Assembly (NCBI RefSeq): GCF_013344475.1
Contig: NZ_JABUOU010000004.1
Span: 333,286 to 397,285 of the forward strand
DNA length: 64,000 nucleotides
From: Martelella limonii
GTDB taxonomy: Bacteria > Pseudomonadota > Alphaproteobacteria > Rhizobiales > Rhizobiaceae
Direction: 5' to 3'
This document shows, piece after piece, positions 8,046 to 17,523 of this stretch. The notes under the pieces were generated by a model. The model was not told the origin of the DNA. It saw only the letters and a program-made list of their open reading frames with translations, and searched no databases. Every line of letters starts with the position of its first letter. Positions within the stretch are counted from its first letter, which is position 1. The translations under genes were made by a program, and so were the position numbers.

Positions 8046-11000
8046 TTGTCGATCACGGCTGACAGCGATGCGCCTCGTCACGCCGACCGCGATCTGATGC
8101 CGTGGGACTTCGCTCGCGAAATCGCGAATATCGCAACCTCGCAGCTCGAATATGCGCTCGAAGGCCGCCGGCGCAAAATCAAAGTCTATGAAAGCCTGAA
8201 GAATCTCAACGAGGTCATCGGTACCCAATATGGCGACCGCGTCCTTTTCGAGCTAGTGCAAAACGGGCATGACGCGCACCCTTCAGACACACTCGACGGC
8301 ACGGGAGAAATCGCCGTCCGGCTTCTGATTTCGGCTGACGATAGCGGCGAGTTGCTCGTTGCCAACCGCGGGCGCGCCTTTACCCGATCGAACCTCGATG
8401 CGGTTATCAATATCGGGACCAGCGACAAGCGTATCGGAGAAGGGATCGGCAACAAAGGACTCGGGTTCCGAAGCGTCGAGGCGCTGACCGACGAGGTTCG
8501 GATATTCTCGAGTTCTCCAACGGGGTCGCGCGGCCGCTTCGACGGCTATTGCTTACGATTTGCGACACAGGAAGAGATCGAGGCCGACTTGTTAGCCATC
8601 GGTGCAAGCCCCGAGGACGCTAGCTATGTGGCGGCGACCGTGCCTCGGTATCTGGTTCCCAAGCCCGTGTCAGAACGAAACGATGCGCTTGATGCGCTCG
8701 CGGCCGCCGGATTCGCGGCCGTCGTCTCGCTGCCGCTGAAATCTGTGGATGCCGTCGCACTCGCTGAACGACAAGTAAATGAGTTGCTTGATCCTAAGGC
8801 GCCGGTGCTCCTGTTCCTCGATCGGCTTGCGGCGTTGGATGTGGAGATCGCACGCGAGGATGCGTCCGTCCTTCACCGCCGCTCGACCCGCTCGGTAGAA
8901 CCGATTGCCGATATGGCATCCGATGCTTGCTCGCTGGCGAAGGTCACGGTCGACGGGAACTCTTATCTGCTCGCTCGCTCGGTCCTGCCTAAAGAACCCC
9001 TGTTCGATGCCATCCGTGCAAGCATGCAGGCTGCTACGATGCTGAAACGGTGGCTCGAATGGCAGGGTGAGGCGGTCGTATCGGTCGCCGTACCGCTCGG
9101 CGGGTGCGGTGCGGCGGGGCGTCTCTACAATTTCCTGCCGATGACCGAAAATGCGACGTCACCGATGGCCGGACATATCGATGCACCCTTCTTCGCCGAT
9201 ATCGATCGCCGTTCGATGAAGCCCGATCTGCCGCTCAACAGGCACCTGCTCGAGGCGGCGGCCACCGCCTGCGCGATAGCGGCAACCGAAATCGTCGATC
9301 GCGGCCTCGAACTGCCGCCGACAGCCGTCGTCGATCTCGCTGCCTGGGCGTCGCCGCATTTGCCCAAGGTGCTTGCCGCCTTCCGAAATATCGAACGCCC
9401 ACTCGGGGAAGCTGCGATCTGGCACGTCGTGTCGGGCGGTCCGTCGAACTGGGCGAGCTTCAAAACACTTTACGTCTGGCCCGAGGTCAAAACGGGTCTG
9501 ATGACCAAGCGGCGGCTCGCGGAGGTCGCCGAGGCGGATATTCTTGCCGATATGCTCAATGCCGATCGCGTATCGCGTATCAAGGCGCTCGCGGCGTCGG
9601 TGAGTTTGCCCCTGGAGCTATCCGGCGATGCGCTGTGCGGATGGACCGAAGCGGTGGCCGATTGGCTGGCGCGCGGGCGCAGGGCCTCGCCGACCCGGTG
9701 GAAGACATTTCTCGATGACCTCCACACGGTGTTTGACGCGGCCGCTCTCCAACTGTCGTCGCTCGAAGGCCGGAAGATATTTGTTGATGCCGACGGCAAA
9801 CTCCTTGTGGCGACGGCAAAGGGCCGCGACGGCGCACCGCCAGTGTTCATCCGGACGAAGGGCGGGCGTGGCCGGCGCGGCGAAGGCCCGCCTAGCCCGC
9901 CGGCGTCGCTCAAGCGCAAATTCCGGTTCCTGAGCCCTGCGATCGCGCTGACCGAGACGACCCAGCGTGCATTCGAGAAGGCCGGGCTCCTCAGAGGTTA
10001 CGATCCGCTCGACGTGCTGCTCGCGCTCAAGGGTGCTCTCGAACCGAAGGCGAGCGCTCTCCAGCGCCAGGAGGCATTGCTCTGGTCGTTCAAGGTGTGG
10101 CGCGGCGGGGGCGGGAAACAGATCGAGGAAGCTCTGCGCGCGGCCGATCTGTCGGTGCCGACCCTCGGCGGATGGAGCCGGGCACGGTCCGCGCTGTTCT
10201 CGGGTGCCTGGACATCGCTCGGCCGCACGGTCGAACAATATCTCGTCGAGGCAGCCGCAATCTCGCCCGATTGCGGTCGGGCGCGCGACCGTCTGCTCGT
10301 CAGTTTCGGTGATTGGCCGCGAGCCGCCGCGGACGATCGGCGCGAAGACTGGGCCCGCTTTCTCGCCTTGCTTGGAACGAGCGACGGCCTTCCGGCGCTC
10401 GCTGCCGATGTCCGGCGCCGCGGGACACCAACCGGCTATTGGAATGATATCCTCTCCACCGTCTCGGCGAAGCAGGGCTTCGACAGGGTATGGGTAGCCA
10501 AGGTCGGCTCGACATCCTTCCAAAATCCCTACACCGATTACGACCTGACCGGCGATATCTGGCGGCTGCCGGGTCAGACCGAATATGCCGAGCTGTCCGT
10601 CGATGCCCGCGCCGCTCTGTCCGATTTAATCGTCACCTTCCTGCGCGACCATGGCGACAAATATTTCCAATTTTCTATCGAGCATTACCGCCATCACAAC
10701 CGCGTCGCGCTGCCGACGCCGCTGGCGGTGTTTCTCGCCACCGCGCCTTGGGTCGCCAGCACGAAACAGGACGAGATCGTCTTCGCGGCGCCCGCGGCGA
10801 GCTGGTCGACAACCGCTGCCCGCCAGCCGCCACCGCGTTTCGTTCCGCGTTTTCAGTCCGAGGTCGGCGCCCGCGCTGCGTTGCCTGCGATCCTGTTCGA
10901 CCCGCGCATCGGTTTGCGCGACTGGTCGAGCCGCGACAATGCGGCCGCGCGCCTCGCATCGCTCGCGGACAGCCTGGAAGACCTCTCAGCCGCCGAGCGC

Positions 11001-13340
11001 CGCGATCTGCGCGACCAACTACGCCGCGCTTGGAGCGACGTCGCGGAAACGAAGGGCGCATTGCCAGCGGCCCTCTCGTTGGTCGTAGAGCGCATGGGGA
11101 GTCTTGAATGCTGTCGTCCGGACCCGACCGATCCGCCGCTCGTCCATATCACAAGCGAGCGGCAAGGATTCGCGGCGCGGGCCTTGGCCGATCGCGGGGA
11201 AGCGGTGCTCGACGTCGGCGAGAATGACGGCGCGACGATCGCCGGCCTTATCGAGGCCATGGCTGGCTTTCGGGTGCAGCTCGCCGACTCTAGCGAAGTG
11301 CGGCTCATCGTCGACGGCGAGGACTTCGCACCCGAACCGAACGACCCTCCGCTCGTCGCCGACGCGCTCGCCTGGCTCGTCGATGCCGCCGTCCTCGCTC
11401 ACGAATACCTGGGCGACCCCCTCGAATTGCGGACCATACCGCCCGACGAACTGGAGCGCCGCCTGCGCCAGATCCGGCTCCGGCGCTGCGCCAGCTTCGC
11501 GCTGATGATCGATGGCGAGCTCGCACATGCACGCGGCGACGAACGCGCCCAGCCGGTCGCTCATCCCAAGTCGCCGACCCTTGTGCTGGTCGCGGACGCC
11601 GCGATAGGGCTCGACCTACTCTGCGAGGCGGCGCCAGCCATTACCAAATTGATGGGAGTGCGTCGGAACACGCTGGAAACCATGCTCGAACGTCTGGAGC
11701 GGGCGGGGTTCGGTGGCGCCGGGAAGCCGACCGAGGAACACTATGCACGCGCCATCAAACGCGACGAGACCATCATCCGCGATCATTTCGCGGCGACTCG
11801 CAGCGGCGTCGAATGGCGGGTGCGCGCCTTGCTTCCTGTCGTCGCACATCTCGGGGGGCTCGAACGCGCCAAGGACCTCGAAGAGCTGCACGAGCGACTT
11901 GGTTCGTCGCTGAACCTGCGCTCCTGGGTTTCCGAGCGGTTCGACGAGACGATCGCCGAGCGATCGCTTGCCGCAGTCGAGGAAACCGACAATCAGGGGT
12001 TCATCCGCCGGGCGATGGGGTTCGATTTCGCGTCCTATGCCGAAACACTCGCGTCGCTGGGCTATCCGCCGCTCAACGACGAGAACGATTTCCGGCGCAT
12101 GTTCGAGGTGTATCTCGGTGAACTCAAGCCGGGGCTGCTCGATCGTGTCCGTCGCCGTTTTGCCGGCGTATGGGCCGCGGGCGAGGACCTTGCCGCCTAT
12201 GCGGCCGCGCGGAGCCTCGACTTCGTGACATTCGATCCGGCGTGGCCTCGGATCCTCGAATCGCTCACCCGCGAGGTCGTGGCAGCGCGCGCGGCTGCCG
12301 CCGCCGCAGAGCTTCTGGGTCCGGACAATCCGGAGGTCGATCTCCCGCCGCTCGACCGTGTCGCCGCAGACAACCGCAAGCTCGTGCTGGCCTATCATCC
12401 GGACCTCGCTGGGCTGGCGCGCGCATGGTGCCGCAAAAGCGAGAAGGCGGTGCCGGCATTGATCGAAGCGGCCGACTCGCAAACGCTGGTCCGCACGCTC
12501 GACGAAGCCGGCTTGCTCGACTTCGAGAAGCTCGACGCGGCACGGCTCCCGGAATTCTACGCGCGTGTGGGAGCTTGGCCGGCGGGGATGCCGCTCACCG
12601 CCGATCTCGCACGCCTTGGGCTCGATCCCGACGATCTGCAACGCGATGCGATCGAGGCGCGCGAGGCGAAGCGGAAAGCGGAAGCCGCGCGGCGCACGAT
12701 CCCGTTCGCGGGAGAGAAGCTCGACGCGGGTGCTGGAGATTTCGTCCGGCGGTTCGAGGCACTTGCTACCGCCGCGATCCAAAACGGCGATGACTGGTTC
12801 ACGCGGAGCCGTGCCCCGCGACTGCGCCTGCAAGATCAGCGCGTACCAGGAACGCCCGGAGGCGGCGGAGGAGGTGGCGGTCAGTCGTGGCGAACGCAAC
12901 CACCCGAAGCAGTGAAGACCGCGATGGGCATTGCGAGTGAGTGGCTCGCCCGCGAATATTTGCGCAGGCGGCATCCCAAGGAAATGACCGACGTTTGCTG
13001 GGTCTCATCCAACCGCGCCGCTTTCTGCACGGGCCCCGCTGGCGACGATAGCCTCGGTTATGATTTCCGGGTCGTCACCGAGCGCAACGAATGGCTCTAC
13101 GAGGTGAAGTCGTCGGTGGACGCGGGCGGCGAGTTCGAACTCACTGCCCGCGAACTCGAGGTCGCGGGCAGTGCGAGCCTCGAGCTCAAGCGACGATACC
13201 GTATCCTCTACGTCCCGTTCGTTTTCGATCCCGCCCAATGGCGCGTGCTGCCGCTGTCGAACCCGGCCGCCCCGAATACTCGCGATCGGTTCCGCGTGCT
13301 GCGGGGCGGTTCGGTGCGCTATCGCTTCGAGCGACAATAA
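8046..13340 (+). CDS. Giant GHKL ATPase with C-terminal NOV/DUF3883-like nuclease-fold domain
   Basis: 1764-residue protein. Residues 50-150 form a GHKL (Hsp90/gyrase B/sacsin-type) ATP-binding fold: N-box E69-LVQ-N73-GH-D76-A, then INIGTSDKRIGEGIGNKGLG (121-140) with the glycine-rich lid GNKGLGFRSV. The long middle (about 200-1590) is unassigned. A glycine-rich linker near 1602-1610 leads to a C-terminal domain with G1671-Y-D1673 and E1686-V-K1688-SS followed by FELTARELEVA, which fits the DUF3883/NO VEIN C-terminal family with a PD-(D/E)xK-like core. TTG at 8046 is chosen because GGGGAGGA lies 8 nt upstream; ATG at 8097 is an alternative. Proteins joining these two modules are known in bacterial conflict loci, so ATP-dependent restriction or abortive defence is a reasonable guess. 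Substrate and partners are unknown. Confidence 0.8.
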   Translation: MSITADSDAPRHADRDLMPWDFAREIANIATSQLEYALEGRRRKIKVYESLKNLNEVIGTQYGDRVLFELVQNGHDAHPSDTLDGTGEIAVRLLISADDSGELLVANRGRAFTRSNLDAVINIGTSDKRIGEGIGNKGLGFRSVEALTDEVRIFSSSPTGSRGRFDGYCLRFATQEEIEADLLAIGASPEDASYVAATVPRYLVPKPVSERNDALDALAAAGFAAVVSLPLKSVDAVALAERQVNELLDPKAPVLLFLDRLAALDVEIAREDASVLHRRSTRSVEPIADMASDACSLAKVTVDGNSYLLARSVLPKEPLFDAIRASMQAATMLKRWLEWQGEAVVSVAVPLGGCGAAGRLYNFLPMTENATSPMAGHIDAPFFADIDRRSMKPDLPLNRHLLEAAATACAIAATEIVDRGLELPPTAVVDLAAWASPHLPKVLAAFRNIERPLGEAAIWHVVSGGPSNWASFKTLYVWPEVKTGLMTKRRLAEVAEADILADMLNADRVSRIKALAASVSLPLELSGDALCGWTEAVADWLARGRRASPTRWKTFLDDLHTVFDAAALQLSSLEGRKIFVDADGKLLVATAKGRDGAPPVFIRTKGGRGRRGEGPPSPPASLKRKFRFLSPAIALTETTQRAFEKAGLLRGYDPLDVLLALKGALEPKASALQRQEALLWSFKVWRGGGGKQIEEALRAADLSVPTLGGWSRARSALFSGAWTSLGRTVEQYLVEAAAISPDCGRARDRLLVSFGDWPRAAADDRREDWARFLALLGTSDGLPALAADVRRRGTPTGYWNDILSTVSAKQGFDRVWVAKVGSTSFQNPYTDYDLTGDIWRLPGQTEYAELSVDARAALSDLIVTFLRDHGDKYFQFSIEHYRHHNRVALPTPLAVFLATAPWVASTKQDEIVFAAPAASWSTTAARQPPPRFVPRFQSEVGARAALPAILFDPRIGLRDWSSRDNAAARLASLADSLEDLSAAERRDLRDQLRRAWSDVAETKGALPAALSLVVERMGSLECCRPDPTDPPLVHITSERQGFAARALADRGEAVLDVGENDGATIAGLIEAMAGFRVQLADSSEVRLIVDGEDFAPEPNDPPLVADALAWLVDAAVLAHEYLGDPLELRTIPPDELERRLRQIRLRRCASFALMIDGELAHARGDERAQPVAHPKSPTLVLVADAAIGLDLLCEAAPAITKLMGVRRNTLETMLERLERAGFGGAGKPTEEHYARAIKRDETIIRDHFAATRSGVEWRVRALLPVVAHLGGLERAKDLEELHERLGSSLNLRSWVSERFDETIAERSLAAVEETDNQGFIRRAMGFDFASYAETLASLGYPPLNDENDFRRMFEVYLGELKPGLLDRVRRRFAGVWAAGEDLAAYAAARSLDFVTFDPAWPRILESLTREVVAARAAAAAAELLGPDNPEVDLPPLDRVAADNRKLVLAYHPDLAGLARAWCRKSEKAVPALIEAADSQTLVRTLDEAGLLDFEKLDAARLPEFYARVGAWPAGMPLTADLARLGLDPDDLQRDAIEAREAKRKAEAARRTIPFAGEKLDAGAGDFVRRFEALATAAIQNGDDWFTRSRAPRLRLQDQRVPGTPGGGGGGGGQSWRTQPPEAVKTAMGIASEWLAREYLRRRHPKEMTDVCWVSSNRAAFCTGPAGDDSLGYDFRVVTERNEWLYEVKSSVDAGGEFELTARELEVAGSASLELKRRYRILYVPFVFDPAQWRVLPLSNPAAPNTRDRFRVLRGGSVRYRFERQ

Positions 13341-13693
13341 GGTGTGGCTGCGAGGTATATCGGAGCCCTTTTCGGACCTTCGCTTCCATGGAGAGAAGTC
13401 CGCGATCGACTTACAGAAATCTAAAGCTGCCGGGCACGTCTCTCCCCAAATCAGTCGCTGAACGGCGTGGCAACGAGGAAAGTGACCATGGGTTTCTTCT
13501 GACTTTATCCAGTGAACGGCTGCCGTCCTCCAATCTTCAATTAGAGGGCTATGGCGTAGACATAGTTCTCATCATCACCCGGCGCGGCGCGCCACAAAGA
13601 CCCCTTCTGACATCGTATCATCTCGGTTTGCGCTGCCGCCTTCCGCACCTGAGCCCGCCGAAGCATCCGGAGCGATCACGGCCGCGTCGAGGA
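13341..13693. other. Intergenic region, right side of the accessory island
   Basis: 353 bp between the giant ATPase and the convergent glycosylase gene. No supported coding frame, no clear terminator and no recognisable attachment site. The transition from island to core genome probably lies here. Confidence 0.4.
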
Positions 13694-14887
13694 TCAAGCC
13701 TCGCGAAATCCCGGCAGATAATGCACGCCCTCAAGGCCGGAGAACCGGGCAAGCCGCGAAAGCTCTGCATCGAGCCTTGCGAGCCGTCCGGCGGAGGCGC
13801 GGATGCCGGGTTCCAGCCATAGCCGCGTTACGTCGAGCTTTCCGCGCTTCCGGTCCGCCTTCATGTCGATCCGGCCGATCAGCCGGTCGCCTTCGAGAAG
13901 CGGAAAGACGTAATAACCATATTGGCGCTTCGCCTCCGGCACAAAAATCTCGATGCGATAGGAAAAGCCGAACAGCCTTTCGGCGCGGTTGCGGTCGCGC
14001 AGGATCGGGTCGAACGGGCTCAGCACGCGGATCCGCGTCGGCGGCTCCGGCACATCGCAGAGCGTCTCGATCTCCGCGGCGAGCGCAAGCGCCGCCCTTG
14101 GCCTTTCCCCGTCCACGGTTTCAACGCCCACTTCGACGAGACTGTCCCTGTTTGCGGCAGCCCAGCCCTTTGCCTCGTCGGGCGAGACCAGCGCGAAAAA
14201 GGCAGCGATCTCGCCCGTCGTTGCAAAGCCGAGGCGGGTGAGTGCTGCCCGGCAGGCCCAGTCGACAAAGGCATCGTGATCGATCTCGGCAAGGCGGTGG
14301 CGATCAGGCACGACCCGCTCGGCAAGGTCATAGGCCTTCTGGAAATTGACCCTGTGGCAGATCGAGACCCGTCCCGTGCGCCAGTGGTATTCGAGGGCGG
14401 TCTTGGCCGGATGCCAGTTCCACCAGCCACCCGAAACATGGTCGTCCTGTTTCAGCTCGCGGGCAAAGATCGGCCCGCGCCGGCGCACCTCCTCATAGGT
14501 TTCGTCGAAAACCGCTGCGAAGCCTTCTCCCTGCCATTTTCGCCAGCGCTCCATCAGCCGCGCTTCCTCGCGGCGGAAACGGTGTTTCCAATAGGGATAG
14601 AATGCCATCGGAATAAACGAGGCATCATGCGTCCAGTGCTCGAACAGCGCCCGGTCCTTTTCGAGAAGCTCAGCCAGATGCGCCTTGCGATAGGTCTGGT
14701 TGCGGGAAAACAGGATCAGGTCATGAGCGCGCTCGACGGTGCGGATCGAATCGATCTGCACGAAGCCGATCGTTTCGATCAGAGCGAGGAGACCTGCCTT
14801 GTCCATCCCCCTGCCCGGCGGCATGGAAAGGCCCTGACGTGCAAGAAAGATCCGCCGGGCATCGATGTTGGAGATCGTGATGGTCAT
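13694..14887 (-). CDS. AlkZ/YcaQ-like DNA glycosylase (HTH_42 superfamily)
   Basis: 397-residue winged-helix protein of the HTH_42 superfamily, to which the interstrand-crosslink glycosylases AlkZ and E. coli YcaQ belong. The catalytic Q-x-D motif is present as QID at residues 44-46 within GFVQIDSIRTVERAHDLILF, and the family stretch HWTHDASFIPMAFYP follows. The family removes bulky or crosslinked alkylated bases in base-excision repair. The ATG at 14887 begins MTITISNIDARRIFLARQGL, the usual family N-terminus; an upstream in-frame ATG at 14953 would add 22 atypical residues. It is divergent from bioM across 128 bp. Confidence 0.87.
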   Translation of the reverse strand: MTITISNIDARRIFLARQGLSMPPGRGMDKAGLLALIETIGFVQIDSIRTVERAHDLILFSRNQTYRKAHLAELLEKDRALFEHWTHDASFIPMAFYPYWKHRFRREEARLMERWRKWQGEGFAAVFDETYEEVRRRGPIFARELKQDDHVSGGWWNWHPAKTALEYHWRTGRVSICHRVNFQKAYDLAERVVPDRHRLAEIDHDAFVDWACRAALTRLGFATTGEIAAFFALVSPDEAKGWAAANRDSLVEVGVETVDGERPRAALALAAEIETLCDVPEPPTRIRVLSPFDPILRDRNRAERLFGFSYRIEIFVPEAKRQYGYYVFPLLEGDRLIGRIDMKADRKRGKLDVTRLWLEPGIRASAGRLARLDAELSRLARFSGLEGVHYLPGFREA

Positions 14888-15015
14888 GAAAAAGCCTGAA
14901 CCGATTCGGACAAAATAAGAACATCGGTCCCGGCATGCGTCAAGCACAACCAAACTGACACTTTCGGAACCGGCTTTTCCTGCCTATAAGGAGGGAAAAC
15001 CGGCCGGGGGCAGAC

Positions 15016-15693
15016 GTGCACATCGAATTCAGAGCAGCCGGCGTTACCCATGAGGGCCGGGTGGCGCTTCATCCCCTGACGCTGGAACTGACAGGGCGCC
15101 GGATCGGCGTGATCGGGCTGAACGGCTCCGGAAAGACGACCTTTGCCAGGCTGATCAACGGCCTCACGCGCCCGACCACCGGCAGCGTCACGGTCAATGG
15201 CCGGGACAGCGTGTCGGATGCGCAAGGGGTGATGGCGGATACCGGCTTCGTGTTCCAGTCGCCGCAAAACCAGATCATCCTGCCGATCCTGAAGGATGAC
15301 ATCGCACTCGGGCTGAAGGCGCGCGGGGTTGCCAAAGCCGACATTCCTGCCCGCTCGGAGGCAGCGCTTGCCCGCCTCGGCATCGCGCACCTTGCCAAGC
15401 GCCGCGCCCACGAACTTTCCGGCGGCGAGCTTCAACTTGCAGCCCTCGCGGCCGTGCTTGCAACCGAACCCTCGCTGGTGATCCTCGACGAGCCGACCAA
15501 CCAGCTCGACCTGAAGAACCGCAAGCGTGTGGCAGATACCATTCAGGCGCTTGAAGAAGACGTCATCGTCGTTTCGCACGATCTGGCATCGCTGGTCGAT
15601 TTCGAGCGGGTGCTGCTGTTTCACGAGGGGCGGCTTGCAGCAGACGGCGCGCCGTCTGCTGTGATCGCGCAATACGAAGAAATGAACCGCTGA
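15016..15693 (+). CDS. bioM: Biotin ECF transporter ATPase BioM
   Basis: 225-residue ABC ATPase of the energy-coupling-factor class, located at the cytoplasmic face of the membrane. It has Walker A GLNGSGKTT, signature ELSGGELQL, and Walker B LVILDEPTNQLDL. It is first in an operon with an EcfT-type membrane protein and BioY, which identifies the system as the BioMNY biotin importer. GTG start with a GGGGG tract upstream. The canonical rhizobial BioR operator (TTATmkATAA) was looked for in the 128-bp divergent region and not seen. Confidence 0.92.
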   Translation: MHIEFRAAGVTHEGRVALHPLTLELTGRRIGVIGLNGSGKTTFARLINGLTRPTTGSVTVNGRDSVSDAQGVMADTGFVFQSPQNQIILPILKDDIALGLKARGVAKADIPARSEAALARLGIAHLAKRRAHELSGGELQLAALAAVLATEPSLVILDEPTNQLDLKNRKRVADTIQALEEDVIVVSHDLASLVDFERVLLFHEGRLAADGAPSAVIAQYEEMNR

Positions 15694-16313
15694 TGCAGGC
15701 GCTTTATGTCGAGGGAAATGGCCTGCTCCACCGGCTGCCGCCGGGGCCGAAGCTTGCCGGGCTGGTAGCGTTTTCGCTTGCGGCCTTCCTCGTCAAGGAC
15801 CTTCTTCTGCTGTCAGGTTTCATGCTGTTGGCAGCGCTTGCCTATGCGAGCCTGCCGCTCGGATTGCGCGCCGCGTTTTCGCGGCTGGTGCCGTTGGCGC
15901 TTGCAGCTCTCTTCGTCGGCGGCGTCGGCCTGATCTTCAACCCGTGGCAGCAGGCGGCACAATCGGTGCTCAGGCTCTCGGCGCTGATGCTGGCGGCAGC
16001 AGCCGTGACCGCTGCCACGCCTGTCCCCGCTTTCATCGACACGATTACCCGCTGGGCCCGCCCGCTTGAAAGGCTCGGCCTGGTGAAGGCGGCCGATATC
16101 GGGCTTGCGGTCGGCCTTGTCATTCGCTTCGTCCCGGATATTCTCTCCCGCTATGGCGCAATCCGTGACGCCCACCGCGCCCGTGGCATCAGGTTCAGGC
16201 CGTCGGGCGCGATTGTGCCGCTGATCATCTTGACCTTGCGGGACGCGGACAGTATCGCCGATGCCATCGATGCCCGCGGCATTCGCGGTGCAGACAGAAG
16301 GAACTTGAAATGA
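15693..16313 (+). CDS. bioN: Biotin ECF transporter transmembrane component BioN
   Basis: 206-residue EcfT-family membrane protein that couples the BioM ATPase to the BioY substrate-binding subunit. Several hydrophobic segments fill the N-terminal 130 residues; the two Ala-Arg-Gly coupling motifs appear as RARGI and DARGI in the C-terminal third. Its ATG overlaps the bioM stop in a TGATG arrangement, so translation is probably coupled. Confidence 0.92.
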   Translation: MQALYVEGNGLLHRLPPGPKLAGLVAFSLAAFLVKDLLLLSGFMLLAALAYASLPLGLRAAFSRLVPLALAALFVGGVGLIFNPWQQAAQSVLRLSALMLAAAAVTAATPVPAFIDTITRWARPLERLGLVKAADIGLAVGLVIRFVPDILSRYGAIRDAHRARGIRFRPSGAIVPLIILTLRDADSIADAIDARGIRGADRRNLK

Positions 16314-16882
16314 CCTCACGTGATCTGGTTCTGGTTTCGCTGTTCGCGGCCATCATTGTAGCCCTCGGCATGCTTCCGGCGATCCCGCTGGCCTTCATTC
16401 CCGTGCCGATTACCGCGCAGACGCTCGGCGTCATGCTGGCGGGTCTTATCCTCGGCCGCAAGCGCGGCGCTGCCGCCATTCTGGTCATCTATGTGCTCGT
16501 CGCGATCGGGCTGCCGATCCTTGCCGGCGGTCGCGGCGGGCTTGGCGCATTCGCGGGACCGACGGCAGGCTTTCTGATCGGCTGGCTCCCAGGCGCCTAT
16601 ATCTGCGGCGCACTTGCAGAGCATGCTGCGGAAAACGACAATCCGCTTCGCCAGACCTTCGGCTTTTTCATCGCAGCCGTCGCCGGCGGCGTGGTGGTGG
16701 TCTATTTCCTGGGCATCGCATGGCTTGCCTATGGCGTCGGCATGGGTATCTCGCCAGCCGTTGCAGGATCGATGGGCTTTGTGCCGGGAGACCTGATCAA
16801 GGCCGTGCTTGCAGCGCTTGCCGCCCGCGCGGTGATGCTTGGCTATCCGCTCCTGCCGCAGAGACTTTCGAGCGACGCCTAA
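16310..16882 (+). CDS. bioY: Biotin-specific S component BioY
   Basis: 190-residue membrane protein of the BioY family, the high-affinity biotin-binding subunit of the ECF transporter. It has about six hydrophobic segments, the family N-terminal pattern IPLAFIPVPITAQTLGVMLA, and GGRGGLGAFAGPTAGFLIGW. It overlaps bioN by 4 bp (ATGA). Its 3' end overlaps by 4 bp the convergent thioesterase gene, leaving no room for a terminator. Confidence 0.95.
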   Translation: MTSRDLVLVSLFAAIIVALGMLPAIPLAFIPVPITAQTLGVMLAGLILGRKRGAAAILVIYVLVAIGLPILAGGRGGLGAFAGPTAGFLIGWLPGAYICGALAEHAAENDNPLRQTFGFFIAAVAGGVVVVYFLGIAWLAYGVGMGISPAVAGSMGFVPGDLIKAVLAALAARAVMLGYPLLPQRLSSDA

Positions 16883-17277
16883 TCGAGAAACGAAAACAGC
16901 CAGTCCCGCGTTGCCTCCGGCAGCGGGGCCGGCTCGCCATTGGCGCGGTGGACCGCGGTCCACAACAGCTCGACTTCGGCCGCAATCTGGTTGCCCGACT
17001 GCACCGCCACATTGAAGCCGATCGACTTGCCGCCGATCTTGGCCGCGCGCACGATCAGTTCGGCAAGCTCGCCATTTCTCAAGCCGCGATAGAAGGTGCA
17101 GCCGACCTTGCGCACGACATAGGCGGGCTCGTTTGGAACCTCGGGCCGGAACTGCCAGAACCGCGCCAGCGCTTCCTCGGCATGCTCGATATAGGCTGCG
17201 GTGTGCATCCGCCCATGCATGTCGATATCTCGATAGGGAACGCGCAGTTCCGTTCTTTCTGGATGTCGTTCATCCAT
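16879..17277 (-). CDS. Acyl-CoA thioesterase, 4HBT hot-dog family
   Basis: 132-residue hot-dog fold protein of the YbgC/FadM-like 4-hydroxybenzoyl-CoA thioesterase group. The active-site region reads YRDIDMHGRMHTAAYIEHAE, with the Asp and the following loop typical of the family although the usual N after H is replaced. It probably hydrolyses acyl-CoA thioesters; the physiological substrate is unknown. I chose ATG 17277 (MDERHPERTELR) because the family begins just before RVPYRDID; a 42-residue upstream extension to 17403 is probably untranslated. Confidence 0.82.
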   Translation of the reverse strand: MDERHPERTELRVPYRDIDMHGRMHTAAYIEHAEEALARFWQFRPEVPNEPAYVVRKVGCTFYRGLRNGELAELIVRAAKIGGKSIGFNVAVQSGNQIAAEVELLWTAVHRANGEPAPLPEATRDWLFSFLD

Positions 17278-17523
17278 AGCCCACACCCTTTCGGCGCCTG
17301 AGGACGCCGTTACGCACGTTTTCACCGGCATTGCGCGCGCGTTTAAAGTGCCGCAGCGCGAAAAGCTCAGCGTTATATAGGCGCTTTCACGGGCAAACGC
17401 CATGACAGGGTTATCGAATGGTTAGCAGGGCGCCCGCGATCGCTTGACTTGCAATAAGCTCGGGGCGCATTACCTTCCCAAAACACACTGGCATCACTTC
17501 ACGGACAGGAAAGAGGCCCTGAC

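Larger units (their letters stand above)
6734..13693. other. Putative accessory island beside tRNA-Arg
   Basis: About 7 kb between the tRNA-Arg 3' end and the glycosylase gene at 13694 holds only two genes (a HEPN-like protein and a giant GHKL/NOV-like protein), with unusually long non-coding spacers (about 300, 345 and 353 bp) for this dense chromosome. No integrase, transposase or convincing direct repeat of the tRNA end was found; a 9-base match at 13586-13594 is too short and GC-rich to count. Acquisition by transfer is inferred from gene content, position and spacing. Confidence 0.5.

Noticed and set aside
13586-13594. GGCGCGCCA repeats the last nine bases of tRNA-Arg (6725-6733) and could be an attR for the island
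   Set aside because: Only nine bases, mostly a GC palindrome expected often in this genome; no extension into the T-arm sequence as real tRNA attachment sites show.
14888-15015. Possible BioR operator upstream of bioMNY
   Set aside because: The palindrome TTATmkATAA is not present; only CCTATAAGG is seen, which lacks symmetry.
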